Assembly: GCA_038116745.1 (NCBI GenBank)
Contig: JAYODW010000003.1
Coordinates: forward strand, 1 to 64,000
Direction: 5' to 3'
DNA length: 64,000 nucleotides
From: JAYODW01 sp038116745
GTDB lineage: Bacteria > Pseudomonadota > Gammaproteobacteria > Ga0077536
Positions 33,322 through 41,818 of this stretch are shown here, one piece after another. Under the pieces are notes generated by a model, which was given only the letters and a program-made list of their open reading frames with translations, had not been told where the DNA came from and made no database searches. Both the position numbers and the translations under genes were made by a program. How positions within the stretch are numbered: position 1 is the stretch's first letter; every line of letters starts with the position of its first letter.

Positions 33322-34581
33322 ATGACCCGGCAGGACGCATCCATGGACCCTGTTGTGACCCCGGCGCGCACGCCTTGGGCCGCGTCGCGTGTCGACCGTG
33401 TGCCGTACTGGCTGTACACCGATGTCGATGTATTCGCGCGCGAAATGGAGCGTGTTTTCTGTGGACCCAGCTGGGCCTACGTCGGTCTCACGGCGGAGCT
33501 GCCGGAAGCCGGCAGCTTCAAAGCCACTGTCATCGGTAACCGCCCGGTCGTCATCTGCCGCAACCGCGAAGGAGAGCTGCGCGGTTTTGTCAATCGCTGC
33601 GCCCACAGGGGCGTCAAGTTCTGCCGGCAGCGGCAGGGCAGGACGAACCGTTTCACTTGCCCGTACCACCAATGGACTTACGACCTGAACGGTGCGCTCA
33701 AGGGGGTACCCTTTCAGCGCGGGGTCAACGGGCAGGGCGGGATGCCGGCGGATTTTGATCCGGCGCAGCACGGCCTGACACCGCTCGCGGTCACCGCACA
33801 CAACGGGGTGATTTTCGCGAGCTTCGTGCACGATCTGGAGTCGTTCACAGATTATCTGGGCGAAGCGAACCAGTACTATTTTGAACGGGTGTTCGACGGC
33901 CGCGAGCTGCGCGTGCTCGGTTACTCGAGGCAGCTCATCCGCGGTAACTGGAAGCTGATGTTCGAAAACATCAAGGACCCCTATCACGCCTCCCTTTTGC
34001 ATGTGTTTCTGGTCAGCTTCGGCCTGTTCCGTGCCGATCAGGAGTCACAGGTGAAGATGGACGCGACCGGACGGCACGGTTTGCTGGTCTCACGTCGCGG
34101 CGAGCAGAAAGCGAGCGCCGCGACCCGCGACATGGCCAATCTACGTGAGGACTTCACGCTTGCTGATCCCCGCCTGCTCGACCCGGTGCGCGAATTCAAG
34201 GACGCGGCCACGGTCGTCATGCAGACCCTGTGGCCGAACCTGATCATTCAGCAGCAGTCGAACACGCTGGCGATGCGCCAGATCCAGCCGCGCGATCCCT
34301 CCTCATTCGAGCTGTCCTGGACTTTCTTCGGCTATGCCGATGATGACGAGGCAATGACCACCCGGCGTCTGCGCCAGGCTAATCTCATGAGCGCATCCGG
34401 ACTGGTTTCCGGCGATGACAGCGAAGTGATCAAGCTGACGCAGGACGGGCTTGCTCCCTGGCCGGATGAGACGGCGGTGCTCGAGATGGGTGGACGCGAC
34501 ACGGAAGATACCGAGCACATGGTCACCGAGGCCGCCATCCGTGCGTTCTATCGCCACTATCGCGAGGTCATGGCGCTGTGA
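33322..34581 (+). CDS. Rieske ring-hydroxylating oxygenase, large subunit (salicylate 5-hydroxylase-like)
   Basis: A 419-aa alpha subunit. The [2Fe-2S] Rieske ligands are C93, H95, C113 and H116 (CAHRG and CPYHQW), and the mononuclear iron site is in 'ENIKDPYHASLLH' (H222, H227). Overall it resembles NagG, the large subunit of salicylate 5-hydroxylase ('RGxxGxGGMPADFDP..HGL', 'FGYADDD'). With the small subunit at 34578 it should hydroxylate an aromatic acid using electrons from a ferredoxin. No ferredoxin or reductase gene is in this operon. The start may instead be the ATG at 33343, which has AGGA at better spacing. Confidence 0.86.
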   Translation: MTRQDASMDPVVTPARTPWAASRVDRVPYWLYTDVDVFAREMERVFCGPSWAYVGLTAELPEAGSFKATVIGNRPVVICRNREGELRGFVNRCAHRGVKFCRQRQGRTNRFTCPYHQWTYDLNGALKGVPFQRGVNGQGGMPADFDPAQHGLTPLAVTAHNGVIFASFVHDLESFTDYLGEANQYYFERVFDGRELRVLGYSRQLIRGNWKLMFENIKDPYHASLLHVFLVSFGLFRADQESQVKMDATGRHGLLVSRRGEQKASAATRDMANLREDFTLADPRLLDPVREFKDAATVVMQTLWPNLIIQQQSNTLAMRQIQPRDPSSFELSWTFFGYADDDEAMTTRRLRQANLMSASGLVSGDDSEVIKLTQDGLAPWPDETAVLEMGGRDTEDTEHMVTEAAIRAFYRHYREVMAL

Positions 34582-35066
34582 GCGGAGACCTTGACCGCGC
34601 CGTCCTGTTCTATGAGCTGCACGACCATTACGCGCGCTACGCGGCGAGCCTTGATGACGGGCCGCTGGAGCAATGGCCTGACTTCTTCACCGAGGAATGC
34701 CGCTACGAGATCATCCCGCGCGATAACTTTGAGCTCGGTCTGCCGGTAGCGGTGATGCGCTGCGAGAGTCGCGGGATGCTGGCGGATCGCGTTACTGCAG
34801 TGCTTGAGACCATGATGTTCGAGCCGCGCTATCTGCGCCATCACATCACCGATCTGCGTATCGAGTCGGCCAGCGCGGCGGGGGCGGAAACGCGTGCAAA
34901 CTTCTCCATCATCGAAGTGCTCCCTGACGAGCTGCCGCGGATCGCGATGGTCGGCCACTACCGCGATCGCCTGGAGCGGAGCGCCGACGGACAATGGCGG
35001 TTCCGTGAAAAGCTCGCGATTTTTGATTCGGTGCTGGTGGCAAACACGATCGTGGTGCCGGTATGA
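34578..35066 (+). CDS. Ring-hydroxylating oxygenase, small subunit
   Basis: A 162-aa beta subunit of the NTF2-like fold. 'YELHDHYARYAASLDDGPLEQWPDFFTEEC', 'CESRGMLADRVTAV' and 'RYLRHHITDLRI' are standard for NagH-type small subunits. Its ATG overlaps the large-subunit stop by 4 bp (ATGA), showing coupled translation. Structural role in the alpha3beta3 oxygenase. Confidence 0.87.
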   Translation: MSGDLDRAVLFYELHDHYARYAASLDDGPLEQWPDFFTEECRYEIIPRDNFELGLPVAVMRCESRGMLADRVTAVLETMMFEPRYLRHHITDLRIESASAAGAETRANFSIIEVLPDELPRIAMVGHYRDRLERSADGQWRFREKLAIFDSVLVANTIVVPV

Positions 35067-35590
35067 AAGACGCGGGCACCCCAGGGAACGGTCGGCGTGC
35101 AGCGGCGCGGACCAGCGACTTTCCTCTCGCCACCAGTGTCGGTGCCGCGGTGCGCTTTACGCACCTGGCGTTCGCCGAGGATCTGCAGGCGCGCCTGGCC
35201 GCGCATCGGGTCAGTGCAGGGATGTGGTTTCTCCTGCGCAGCCTGTGGGAGGAGGATGGGATCACCCAGCGCGAGCTGAGCCGACGGGTCGGGGTCACCG
35301 AGCCGACCACGGTGCAGCAGCTGCGCAACATGGTGAACATGGGGATCGTGGTGCGGAAACCTTCGACGACCGACAAGCGCAAGATGCATGTCCACCTGAC
35401 GGCGAGCGGACGGGCGCTGGAGCGCGAGCTGCTGCCGTACGCGCGCGAAGTAAATCTCGCGGCGCTCGAGGGGATCCCTGCGGGGGAAATCGAGCGCGTG
35501 CAGCGGACTCTTGAGCGCATGCGTGGGAACCTGGCGCGGCGCCGGGCGCAGCGCCAGGCGACGGACAGCGCCGGCGGAGGACGTGGCTGA
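35063..35590 (+). CDS. MarR-family transcriptional regulator
   Basis: A 175-aa winged-helix protein. 'GITQRELSRRVGVTEPTTVQQLRNMVNMGIVVRK' is the recognition helix region and 'STTDKRKMHVHLTASGRALERELLP' the wing. It overlaps the small-subunit gene by 4 bp, so the regulator is made with the oxygenase. It most likely binds the nested repeat at 33267-33311 and responds to an aromatic acid or its CoA ester. Confidence 0.86.
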   Translation: MKDAGTPGNGRRAAARTSDFPLATSVGAAVRFTHLAFAEDLQARLAAHRVSAGMWFLLRSLWEEDGITQRELSRRVGVTEPTTVQQLRNMVNMGIVVRKPSTTDKRKMHVHLTASGRALERELLPYAREVNLAALEGIPAGEIERVQRTLERMRGNLARRRAQRQATDSAGGGRG

Positions 35591-35605
35591 AGCCGCCTCG
35601 CGCGC

Positions 35606-36244
35606 ATGTTCATTGACCCAACCGATACGAACGCCTTCCGTGCCTCTCTTCTGAACGCGATCGTCGCGCCGCGTCCAATCGGCTGGATCAGCACGGTCGC
35701 AGTGGACGGCGTCCCGAATCTCGCGCCTTTTTCCTACTTCAACGCGATCTCGGCGACGCCGCCGATGGTACTGTTCGCCGCCAACGCGCCGGCAGACCGC
35801 CACGAAAAAGACACCCTGGCCAACGTGCGGGTGGTCCCCGAGTTCGTAGCTAATTTCGCGAACTACGCGCTGCGCGAGGCGCTCAACCAGAGCTCGGCGC
35901 CGGCGCCCCATGGCGTGAGTGAGTTCGGTATAGCGGGGTTGACGCCGGCTGCGAGCGCCCGGGTGCGTCCGCCGCGCGTGGCCGAAGCGGCGGTCAATCT
36001 CGAATGCCGGGTAATGCAGATCGTAGACCTGCCGCCGCAGGGTCCGGTGGAGCGCCATTGCGCCGTGGTGATCGGCCGGGTGGTGGGCGTGCAGATAGCC
36101 GATGGTCTGCTCGACGCAGACGGTCGCTTCAATACGGCTGCCGCAGCACCCATTGCCCGCCTCGGCGGCTTCGATTACGCGACCCTGGGTGAGATCTTTG
36201 AGATGGCGCGGCCCGCGTGGCCGCCTGAGGACAAAGAGGCATGA
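35606..36244 (+). CDS. Flavin reductase-like domain protein
   Basis: A 212-aa FMN-binding split-barrel protein. 'NAIVAPRPIGWISTVAVDGVPNLAPFSYFNAISATPPMVLF' is the flavin-binding core, with 'KDTLANVRVVPEFVANFANY' next, as in the DIM6/NTAB family. It could reduce FMN with NAD(P)H, or bind flavin for another reaction. No matching two-component monooxygenase is in the operon. It begins 15 nt after the MarR gene. Confidence 0.82.
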   Translation: MFIDPTDTNAFRASLLNAIVAPRPIGWISTVAVDGVPNLAPFSYFNAISATPPMVLFAANAPADRHEKDTLANVRVVPEFVANFANYALREALNQSSAPAPHGVSEFGIAGLTPAASARVRPPRVAEAAVNLECRVMQIVDLPPQGPVERHCAVVIGRVVGVQIADGLLDADGRFNTAAAAPIARLGGFDYATLGEIFEMARPAWPPEDKEA

Positions 36245-36353
36245 CTCCCGCTGGAAAATCCCGGACGCGGACTTTGCGTTTTAATCAAATCGGCCGGGCC
36301 CGCGCCATCGTGCGGCGAACGGGCGGGTCTTGGAAACAGGAGAGGTAAACGGC

Positions 36354-37121
36354 GTGCATAAGCTTTTTGATCTGACGGGTCGGGTGGCCATGATCACCGG
36401 AGGCGGACAGGGGATCGGACGCATCTACGCCCATGCCTATGCGGCGGCGGGCGCCCGGGTGGTGATTGCCGAACGCCATGCCGACAACGCGGCGCGCGTC
36501 GCCGCCGAAGTAGAAGCCGCAGGGGGCGAGGCGCTGGCTGTGACCACCGACGTCGCGTCTGCCGACTCTGCCGGGGCTGCTGTGGCGGCCAGCCTGGAGC
36601 GTTTCGGCCAGCTGGATATCCTGGTCAATAACGCCGGAATTTTCTCGACGATCAAGATGCGTCCGTTCACCGAGATCCCCCTCGAGGAATGGGAGCAGGT
36701 GCTGCAGGTGAATCTCACCGGCCCGTTCCTCATGGCGCGGGCGGTGGCGCCGGCCATGAAAGCACGCGGCTGGGGTCGAATCATCAACATGGGCTCCGCC
36801 GCGGTGACGATGGGGCGGCCGGGGTACCTGCACTACATCGCCTCGAAATCCGCGCTTGAGGGCATGGCGAGCAGCCTCGCGCGCGAGCTCGGACAGTACG
36901 GTATTACCGCTAATACGATCCTGCCGGGTGCGGTGGAAACCGAAATCGAGCGTGAGACCGTCACGCCCGAACAGCGCGCGCAGATGATCGCCATGCGCTG
37001 CGTGTCACGCGCACAGACGCCGGATGATCTCGTCGGCACCCTGCTGTTCCTCTCCAGTGATGCGAGTGCGTTTCTGACCGGCCAGTCGCTGACCGTCGAT
37101 GGCGGTCTGACGTTCAAATGA
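36354..37121 (+). CDS. Short-chain dehydrogenase/reductase
   Basis: A 255-aa classical SDR: TGGGQGIG cofactor motif near residue 17, 'NNAGIFS', catalytic Ser in 'NMGSAAV' and the YIASK catalytic motif. It may oxidise a diol or hydroxyacyl intermediate of the aromatic pathway. I choose GTG at 36354, with AGGAGAGG 8 nt upstream; the frame also allows TTG at 36330, which overlaps that site. Its stop overlaps the aldehyde dehydrogenase start by 4 bp. Confidence 0.87.
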   Translation: MHKLFDLTGRVAMITGGGQGIGRIYAHAYAAAGARVVIAERHADNAARVAAEVEAAGGEALAVTTDVASADSAGAAVAASLERFGQLDILVNNAGIFSTIKMRPFTEIPLEEWEQVLQVNLTGPFLMARAVAPAMKARGWGRIINMGSAAVTMGRPGYLHYIASKSALEGMASSLARELGQYGITANTILPGAVETEIERETVTPEQRAQMIAMRCVSRAQTPDDLVGTLLFLSSDASAFLTGQSLTVDGGLTFK

Positions 37122-38605
37122 GCGCGACAGCAGACAAAAGCGCGGCTTCGCGGCATTACGGGGTGCTCCCGGAGCGGCGTGATCTGTTCTACAACAACGC
37201 GTGGCACAAGCCGCAGGGCGGCTATGCGCCGACCGTTAACCCGGCCAATCAGGACGTTCTCGGCACCGCTGCTGCGGCGGATGCGGCCGACGTCGATGCC
37301 GCCGTAAAGGCCGCGCACGCGGCTTTTGCCGATTGGCGCCAGCGCCCGCCGCTCGAGCGCGCGACGGCGCTCCGAGCGTTGGCGGAAAAGGTGCGGGCGG
37401 CGGCGGACGAGTTCGCCATGATCGATGCCATCAACTGCGGCAACCCGGTGCGCGAGATGACGCGGGATGCGGTGATCGCTGCCGCGCAGATTGATTACTA
37501 CGCGGGGCTGGTCCACGAGACCAAGGGCGACACCCTGCCCATGGGGCCGGGGGTGCTGAATTACTCTGTGCGGGAGCCGCTCGGGGTCATCGGGCGCATC
37601 GTCGCTTACAACCATCCGCTGATGTTTCTGGCCGGCAAGCTGGCTCCACCGGTGGCAGCGGGCAATACCGTGGTGATGAAACCGCCCGAACAGGCGCCGC
37701 TGTCAGCCTACCGGCTGGCTGAGCTCGTTGCCGAAACTCTGCCTCCTGGCGTGGTCAACATCGTCACCGGTGGCCGCGCCTGCGGTGAGGCGCTGGTGGC
37801 GCATCCCCTGGTGCGCAAAGTCGCGCTGATCGGCTCGGTGCCGACCGGAATCAACATCCTGAAAGCCGCGGCCGAGAAGATCATGCCGGTGACGCTTGAG
37901 CTCGGCGGCAAGAACCCGATCATCGTCTGCCCGGATGCCGATCTGGAGCGGGCGGTCGCCGGTGCGGTCGGCGGCATGAACTTCACCTGGGCCGGCCAGT
38001 CGTGCGGTTCGACCACGCGCTGCTTTGTGCACCGCTCGGTGTACGAGGCCGTGTGTGCCGGGATCGCCGCACGCATCCCGCAGGTGCACCGCTGTGGAGA
38101 TCCGACGGATTACGAAACAACTATGGGCTGCCTGGTGTCTGAGGCGCAGTTCGACAAGGTGATAGGTTTCATCGAGGGCGCGAAGGCCGAAGGTGCTGAG
38201 CTGCTGTGTGGCGGTGGTCGGCCCGCCGATCCGGCGCTGGCCAACGGCTGGTTCATCGAGCCGACGGTGTTCACCGGTGTGACTCCGGACATGCGTCTGT
38301 TCCGTGAGGAGGTGTTCGGACCGGTGCTGGTGGTGGTGCCCTGGGAAGACGAGAACGCGCTGCTCGAGCAGGTGAATGCACTCGACTATGGACTGACCGC
38401 CTCTATCTGGACCCGTGACCTGGCCCGCGCGCATCGCCTCGCGGCAGCGGTGGAGTCCGGCTATGTGTGGATCAACCACGTCAGCGCGCACTTCCTCGGC
38501 GCCGAGTTCGGCGGATACAAGCGTTCCGGAATGGGACGCGAAGAGGGTCTGTCGGAACTGCTTGCCTATACCCAGGTCAAGAATGTCCACGTCCGCCTTG
38601 ACTGA
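37118..38605 (+). CDS. NAD(P)-dependent aldehyde dehydrogenase
   Basis: A 495-aa ALDH. 'IVAYNHPLMFLAGKLAPPVAAGNTVV' (cofactor site), 'MPVTLELGGKNPIIV' (Glu general base) and 'FTWAGQSCGSTTRCF' (catalytic Cys) are all present, as is the late 'EEVFGPVLVVV'. It oxidises an aldehyde to an acid in the same operon as the Rieske oxygenase and SDR. The specific substrate is not evident. Its last 23 bp overlap the next gene. Confidence 0.9.
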   Translation: MSATADKSAASRHYGVLPERRDLFYNNAWHKPQGGYAPTVNPANQDVLGTAAAADAADVDAAVKAAHAAFADWRQRPPLERATALRALAEKVRAAADEFAMIDAINCGNPVREMTRDAVIAAAQIDYYAGLVHETKGDTLPMGPGVLNYSVREPLGVIGRIVAYNHPLMFLAGKLAPPVAAGNTVVMKPPEQAPLSAYRLAELVAETLPPGVVNIVTGGRACGEALVAHPLVRKVALIGSVPTGINILKAAAEKIMPVTLELGGKNPIIVCPDADLERAVAGAVGGMNFTWAGQSCGSTTRCFVHRSVYEAVCAGIAARIPQVHRCGDPTDYETTMGCLVSEAQFDKVIGFIEGAKAEGAELLCGGGRPADPALANGWFIEPTVFTGVTPDMRLFREEVFGPVLVVVPWEDENALLEQVNALDYGLTASIWTRDLARAHRLAAAVESGYVWINHVSAHFLGAEFGGYKRSGMGREEGLSELLAYTQVKNVHVRLD

Positions 38606-39665
38606 GTGCCCTGCAGGCGGGGTGCTGCTGGTTGGCAGCGTGCCCCTGCCGACCGCAGAGGCGGTCATGCGGCGCTGCGGGGCTGAATTCGGCGAGCACC
38701 TGCGGACGCTGCCGGATGGGGAAGTCGGCGATCGTCGCTACTGGGTCAATCGCATGCATTTCCGCGTGTTCAACGGCCATGCGGATATCGAGATCGTCCA
38801 GCGCCCGCGGCCGGATAACGGCATCGAGCGGCGGATCCCGCATGGCATCGAGGACATCTGGAAGTTCCGCGTGCGCGCCGGCGTTGATGCCGTGCGCTTC
38901 GGTGACCCGGGGGAACGGCTCGGTTATGCCCAGGACGCGATTGCCTCCTGGTTCGCGTTCCGCACGCTGAAAGAGCAGGGTGTGATTCCCGCCCGCGTCC
39001 GTTTCCAGGTCGGCATGCCGCTGCCGATCAGCGCCGTGTCCTACGTCAACTGGGTTAACCCTGATGACGTGCACAAAGTCCGCCCGGGCTTTACCCAGGC
39101 GCTCCTGGCCGAGGTCGAGGCCATGCTGCGGCATATTCCGGCAGAGGAGCTCGCCATCCAACTCGAGGCGGTGTGGGAACTCGGTGACGTCTACGGTCAT
39201 TTTCCGCACCTGCCGGCAGCTGGCGCGGTGGAGCGCAATCTGCAGCAGATCCGGGATATCGCGCCCTGCATACCGACCGGGGTTGCGCTCGGCTACCACC
39301 TCTGTTTCGGCACTTTCGGTCACTGGCCGCGCATTGCGTCGGGCGACCTGGCGCCTGCCGTGGCCCTGGGTAACGCGATGATTGCGGCCTCCGGGCGGCC
39401 GGTGGACTGGCTGCATCTGCCTGCGGCGCCGGTGGTTGACGAGGCCTACTACGCGCCGCTCAGTGAACTCAGCCCGCAGGGCGCGCGGGTCTATCTCGGG
39501 TTGGTGCACAACATGGAGAGCTTCGCGGAGCGGCTGGCACTCGCGCGACGTTATTGTCCCGATTTCGGTCTGAGCGCCTACTGCGGTTTCGGACGCCTGC
39601 AGGATGCAGAGCTGGACCAGGTGTTCCGTGACCATGCAGAGGCGCTGCGCCAGGCGGGAAGCTAA
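38583..39665 (+). CDS. MetE/UROD-like TIM-barrel protein, function unknown
   Basis: A 360-aa protein. 'GGVLLVGSVPLPTAEAVMRRCG', 'LRTLPDGEVGDRRYWVN', 'FQVGMPLPISAVSYVN' and 'GVALGYHLCFGTFGHWP' have the look of cobalamin-independent methionine synthase or uroporphyrinogen decarboxylase-type barrels ('GYHLC' resembles the MetE 'H.C.GN' zinc region). Whether it is a methyltransferase cannot be told. The start overlaps the aldehyde dehydrogenase by 23 bp and the frame is closed by the next operon gene, HyuA-like, 39 bp later. Confidence 0.65.
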   Translation: MSTSALTECPAGGVLLVGSVPLPTAEAVMRRCGAEFGEHLRTLPDGEVGDRRYWVNRMHFRVFNGHADIEIVQRPRPDNGIERRIPHGIEDIWKFRVRAGVDAVRFGDPGERLGYAQDAIASWFAFRTLKEQGVIPARVRFQVGMPLPISAVSYVNWVNPDDVHKVRPGFTQALLAEVEAMLRHIPAEELAIQLEAVWELGDVYGHFPHLPAAGAVERNLQQIRDIAPCIPTGVALGYHLCFGTFGHWPRIASGDLAPAVALGNAMIAASGRPVDWLHLPAAPVVDEAYYAPLSELSPQGARVYLGLVHNMESFAERLALARRYCPDFGLSAYCGFGRLQDAELDQVFRDHAEALRQAGS

Positions 39666-39704
39666 CCCCGTCCGGACCCAGGAAAAGATCAAGGAGACCA
39701 TTAC

Positions 39705-41807
39705 ATGCCGTTTGTGATCGGTGTCGATACCGGAGGGACGTTTACCGATGGCTTCGCTGCGGACGACAGCGGGCGCCTGTTTGCGGCCAAGGCGCCGTCA
39801 ACGCCACCGGATTTTGCGCGGGGTTTTCTGGATGTCATCGACGAGCTCGCGGCCGCCATCGGCATCGAGACCGGTGCGCTTCTCGCGGACACGAGCTACA
39901 TCGTGCACGGCACGACCTCGACCCTGAACGCATTGGTGACGGGCGATGTCTCGCGAGTCGGATTTCTGACCACCCGGGGACACGCGGATTCGATCGCCAT
40001 CATGAATGTCGAGGGCCGTTATGCCGGGCTGGATACCGAAGAGATCCAGAACATGGCGGCGACCAACAAGCCATCTCCACTGGTGCCCCGACAGCTCATT
40101 GCCGAGGTCGACGAACGCGTCGACTACAAGGGTGCGGTTATCGTCAGCCTCGATGAGGAGGGCGTGCGCGCGGCGACGCGGCGCCTGGTGGCAGCGGGCG
40201 TGCAGGCCATTGCAGTCTCCTACCTGTGGTCGTTCCGCAACCCGGCGCACGAGCTGCGCACGCGTGAGCTCATCGCCGACGTTGCGCCTGACCTCTACGT
40301 GGCGCTCTCCAGCGAGGTCAGCCCGCGCATCCGCGAGTTCTCGCGCAGCGCGACGACCATCGTCAACACCCAGATCGCGCCCATCCTGCGCCGTTACCTG
40401 TTCCCGCTGGAGGATGAACTGCGCACGCGCGGACTCACTGGGTCGCTGCTGGTGATGCAGGGGTCGGGTGGCTGCGTGAAAGCGCGTGAGGCGCCGCGGC
40501 ATGCTGTCACCACGCTGGGCTCGGTGCTGACCGGTGGGATCGTCGGCTGCACCAATCTAGGTAGCAAACTCGGTCACGAGAACATCATATCCACCGATAT
40601 CGGGGGTACGACCTTCCTCGTCGGGCTGGTCGTTGAGGGGCGACCGGTGTCCACCACCAGCGTGGTTATCAACCAGTATGCGATCTCAAGCGCCATGGTT
40701 GATGTGCATACCATCGGTGCCGGTGGTGGTGCCATTGCGTGGCTGGATCAGGGCGGCAATCTGCGCGTCGGGCCCAACAGCGCCGGCGCCCACCCGGGCC
40801 CGGCCTGCTACGGCGAGGGCGGTGAACGCCCGACCCTGACTGACGCCGATCTGGTTCTGGGGATCATCAATCCGGACTACTTCCTGGGGGGGCGCAAGGC
40901 ACTGTCCGTCGAACGCGCGCAAGCCGCGATTGAGCGACACATCGCGGCCCCGCTGCAGATGTCGGTGACCGATGCGGCGGCGGCGATCTACGCCATCCAG
41001 AACGCCCAGGCGGCCGATCTGGTGCGCAAGGTGGTGGTCAACAGCGGCCGTGACCCGCGCGATTTCGTGCTCTATTCCTTCGGTGGTGCAGGCCCGGCGC
41101 ACTGCGCAAGCTATGCCGCCGATCTCGGGGTGAAAGAGGTGCTGGTTCCGCTCGGTTCGACGGCGGCGGTGTTTTCGGCCTACGGTCTGGCCAGCTCCGA
41201 TATCGTGCTTACCGTGGAACGTTCCCGCCCGGAGAATTTTCCGCCTGAGCCCGCGCGTCTGGCTGAGATATACGCCGAGCTCGAGCGCGAGCTGGCCGCT
41301 GAGCTGGATGAACAGGGCCTCTCGTTCACCGGCGTCAGCTATGAGCGCGAGGTCGACGTGCGTTACACCATGCAGCTGGCGGAAGTGACGACGCCGGTGC
41401 CGTCCGGCAGCTTTGACAAGTCATCCGTGCAGGCCCTCGGCGAGGCCTTCGAGGCAGCGTATGCGGGGCTCTATGGCAAGGAGGCGGGTTTCCGTGAGGC
41501 CGGGATCCAGTTCATAACCTACCGCATGCGCGCACGCGGACGTCTGCCGATCCGTCCCGAGCTGCCGCCGGCGCCGCTGCGTGACGCTGCCCCGACGCCA
41601 CGCGGCTCGCGGCAGGTGTTTCTCGACGTCCGTCGGGGCTTTGAACAAACCCCGATTTTTGACTACCGGGACCTTGGTGCGGGGCACAGCATCGACGGTC
41701 CGGCCATCGTCGAGGCGCCGACAACGACCGTCGCGCTGCCGCACGGCTGCGCAGCGACGGTGGACGCGCTCGGTAACCTCGTCATCCGCTACGTGTCGTC
41801 ATTCTGA
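39705..41807 (+). CDS. Hydantoinase/oxoprolinase subunit A-like protein (HyuA)
   Basis: A 700-aa ATP-grasp/ASKHA-fold protein. 'FVIGVDTGGTFTDGFA' at the start and 'STDIGGTTFLVGLV' in the middle are the two phosphate motifs, and 'GAGGGAIAWLDQGG' and 'GGAGPAHCASYAADLG' are family hallmarks. HyuA proteins form ATP-dependent hydrolases with HyuB, or carboxylases (acetone, acetophenone) when a small zinc subunit is added. That small subunit is present here at 43809. Confidence 0.88.
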   Translation: MPFVIGVDTGGTFTDGFAADDSGRLFAAKAPSTPPDFARGFLDVIDELAAAIGIETGALLADTSYIVHGTTSTLNALVTGDVSRVGFLTTRGHADSIAIMNVEGRYAGLDTEEIQNMAATNKPSPLVPRQLIAEVDERVDYKGAVIVSLDEEGVRAATRRLVAAGVQAIAVSYLWSFRNPAHELRTRELIADVAPDLYVALSSEVSPRIREFSRSATTIVNTQIAPILRRYLFPLEDELRTRGLTGSLLVMQGSGGCVKAREAPRHAVTTLGSVLTGGIVGCTNLGSKLGHENIISTDIGGTTFLVGLVVEGRPVSTTSVVINQYAISSAMVDVHTIGAGGGAIAWLDQGGNLRVGPNSAGAHPGPACYGEGGERPTLTDADLVLGIINPDYFLGGRKALSVERAQAAIERHIAAPLQMSVTDAAAAIYAIQNAQAADLVRKVVVNSGRDPRDFVLYSFGGAGPAHCASYAADLGVKEVLVPLGSTAAVFSAYGLASSDIVLTVERSRPENFPPEPARLAEIYAELERELAAELDEQGLSFTGVSYEREVDVRYTMQLAEVTTPVPSGSFDKSSVQALGEAFEAAYAGLYGKEAGFREAGIQFITYRMRARGRLPIRPELPPAPLRDAAPTPRGSRQVFLDVRRGFEQTPIFDYRDLGAGHSIDGPAIVEAPTTTVALPHGCAATVDALGNLVIRYVSSF

Positions 41808-41818
41808 GGAGGACCCTC

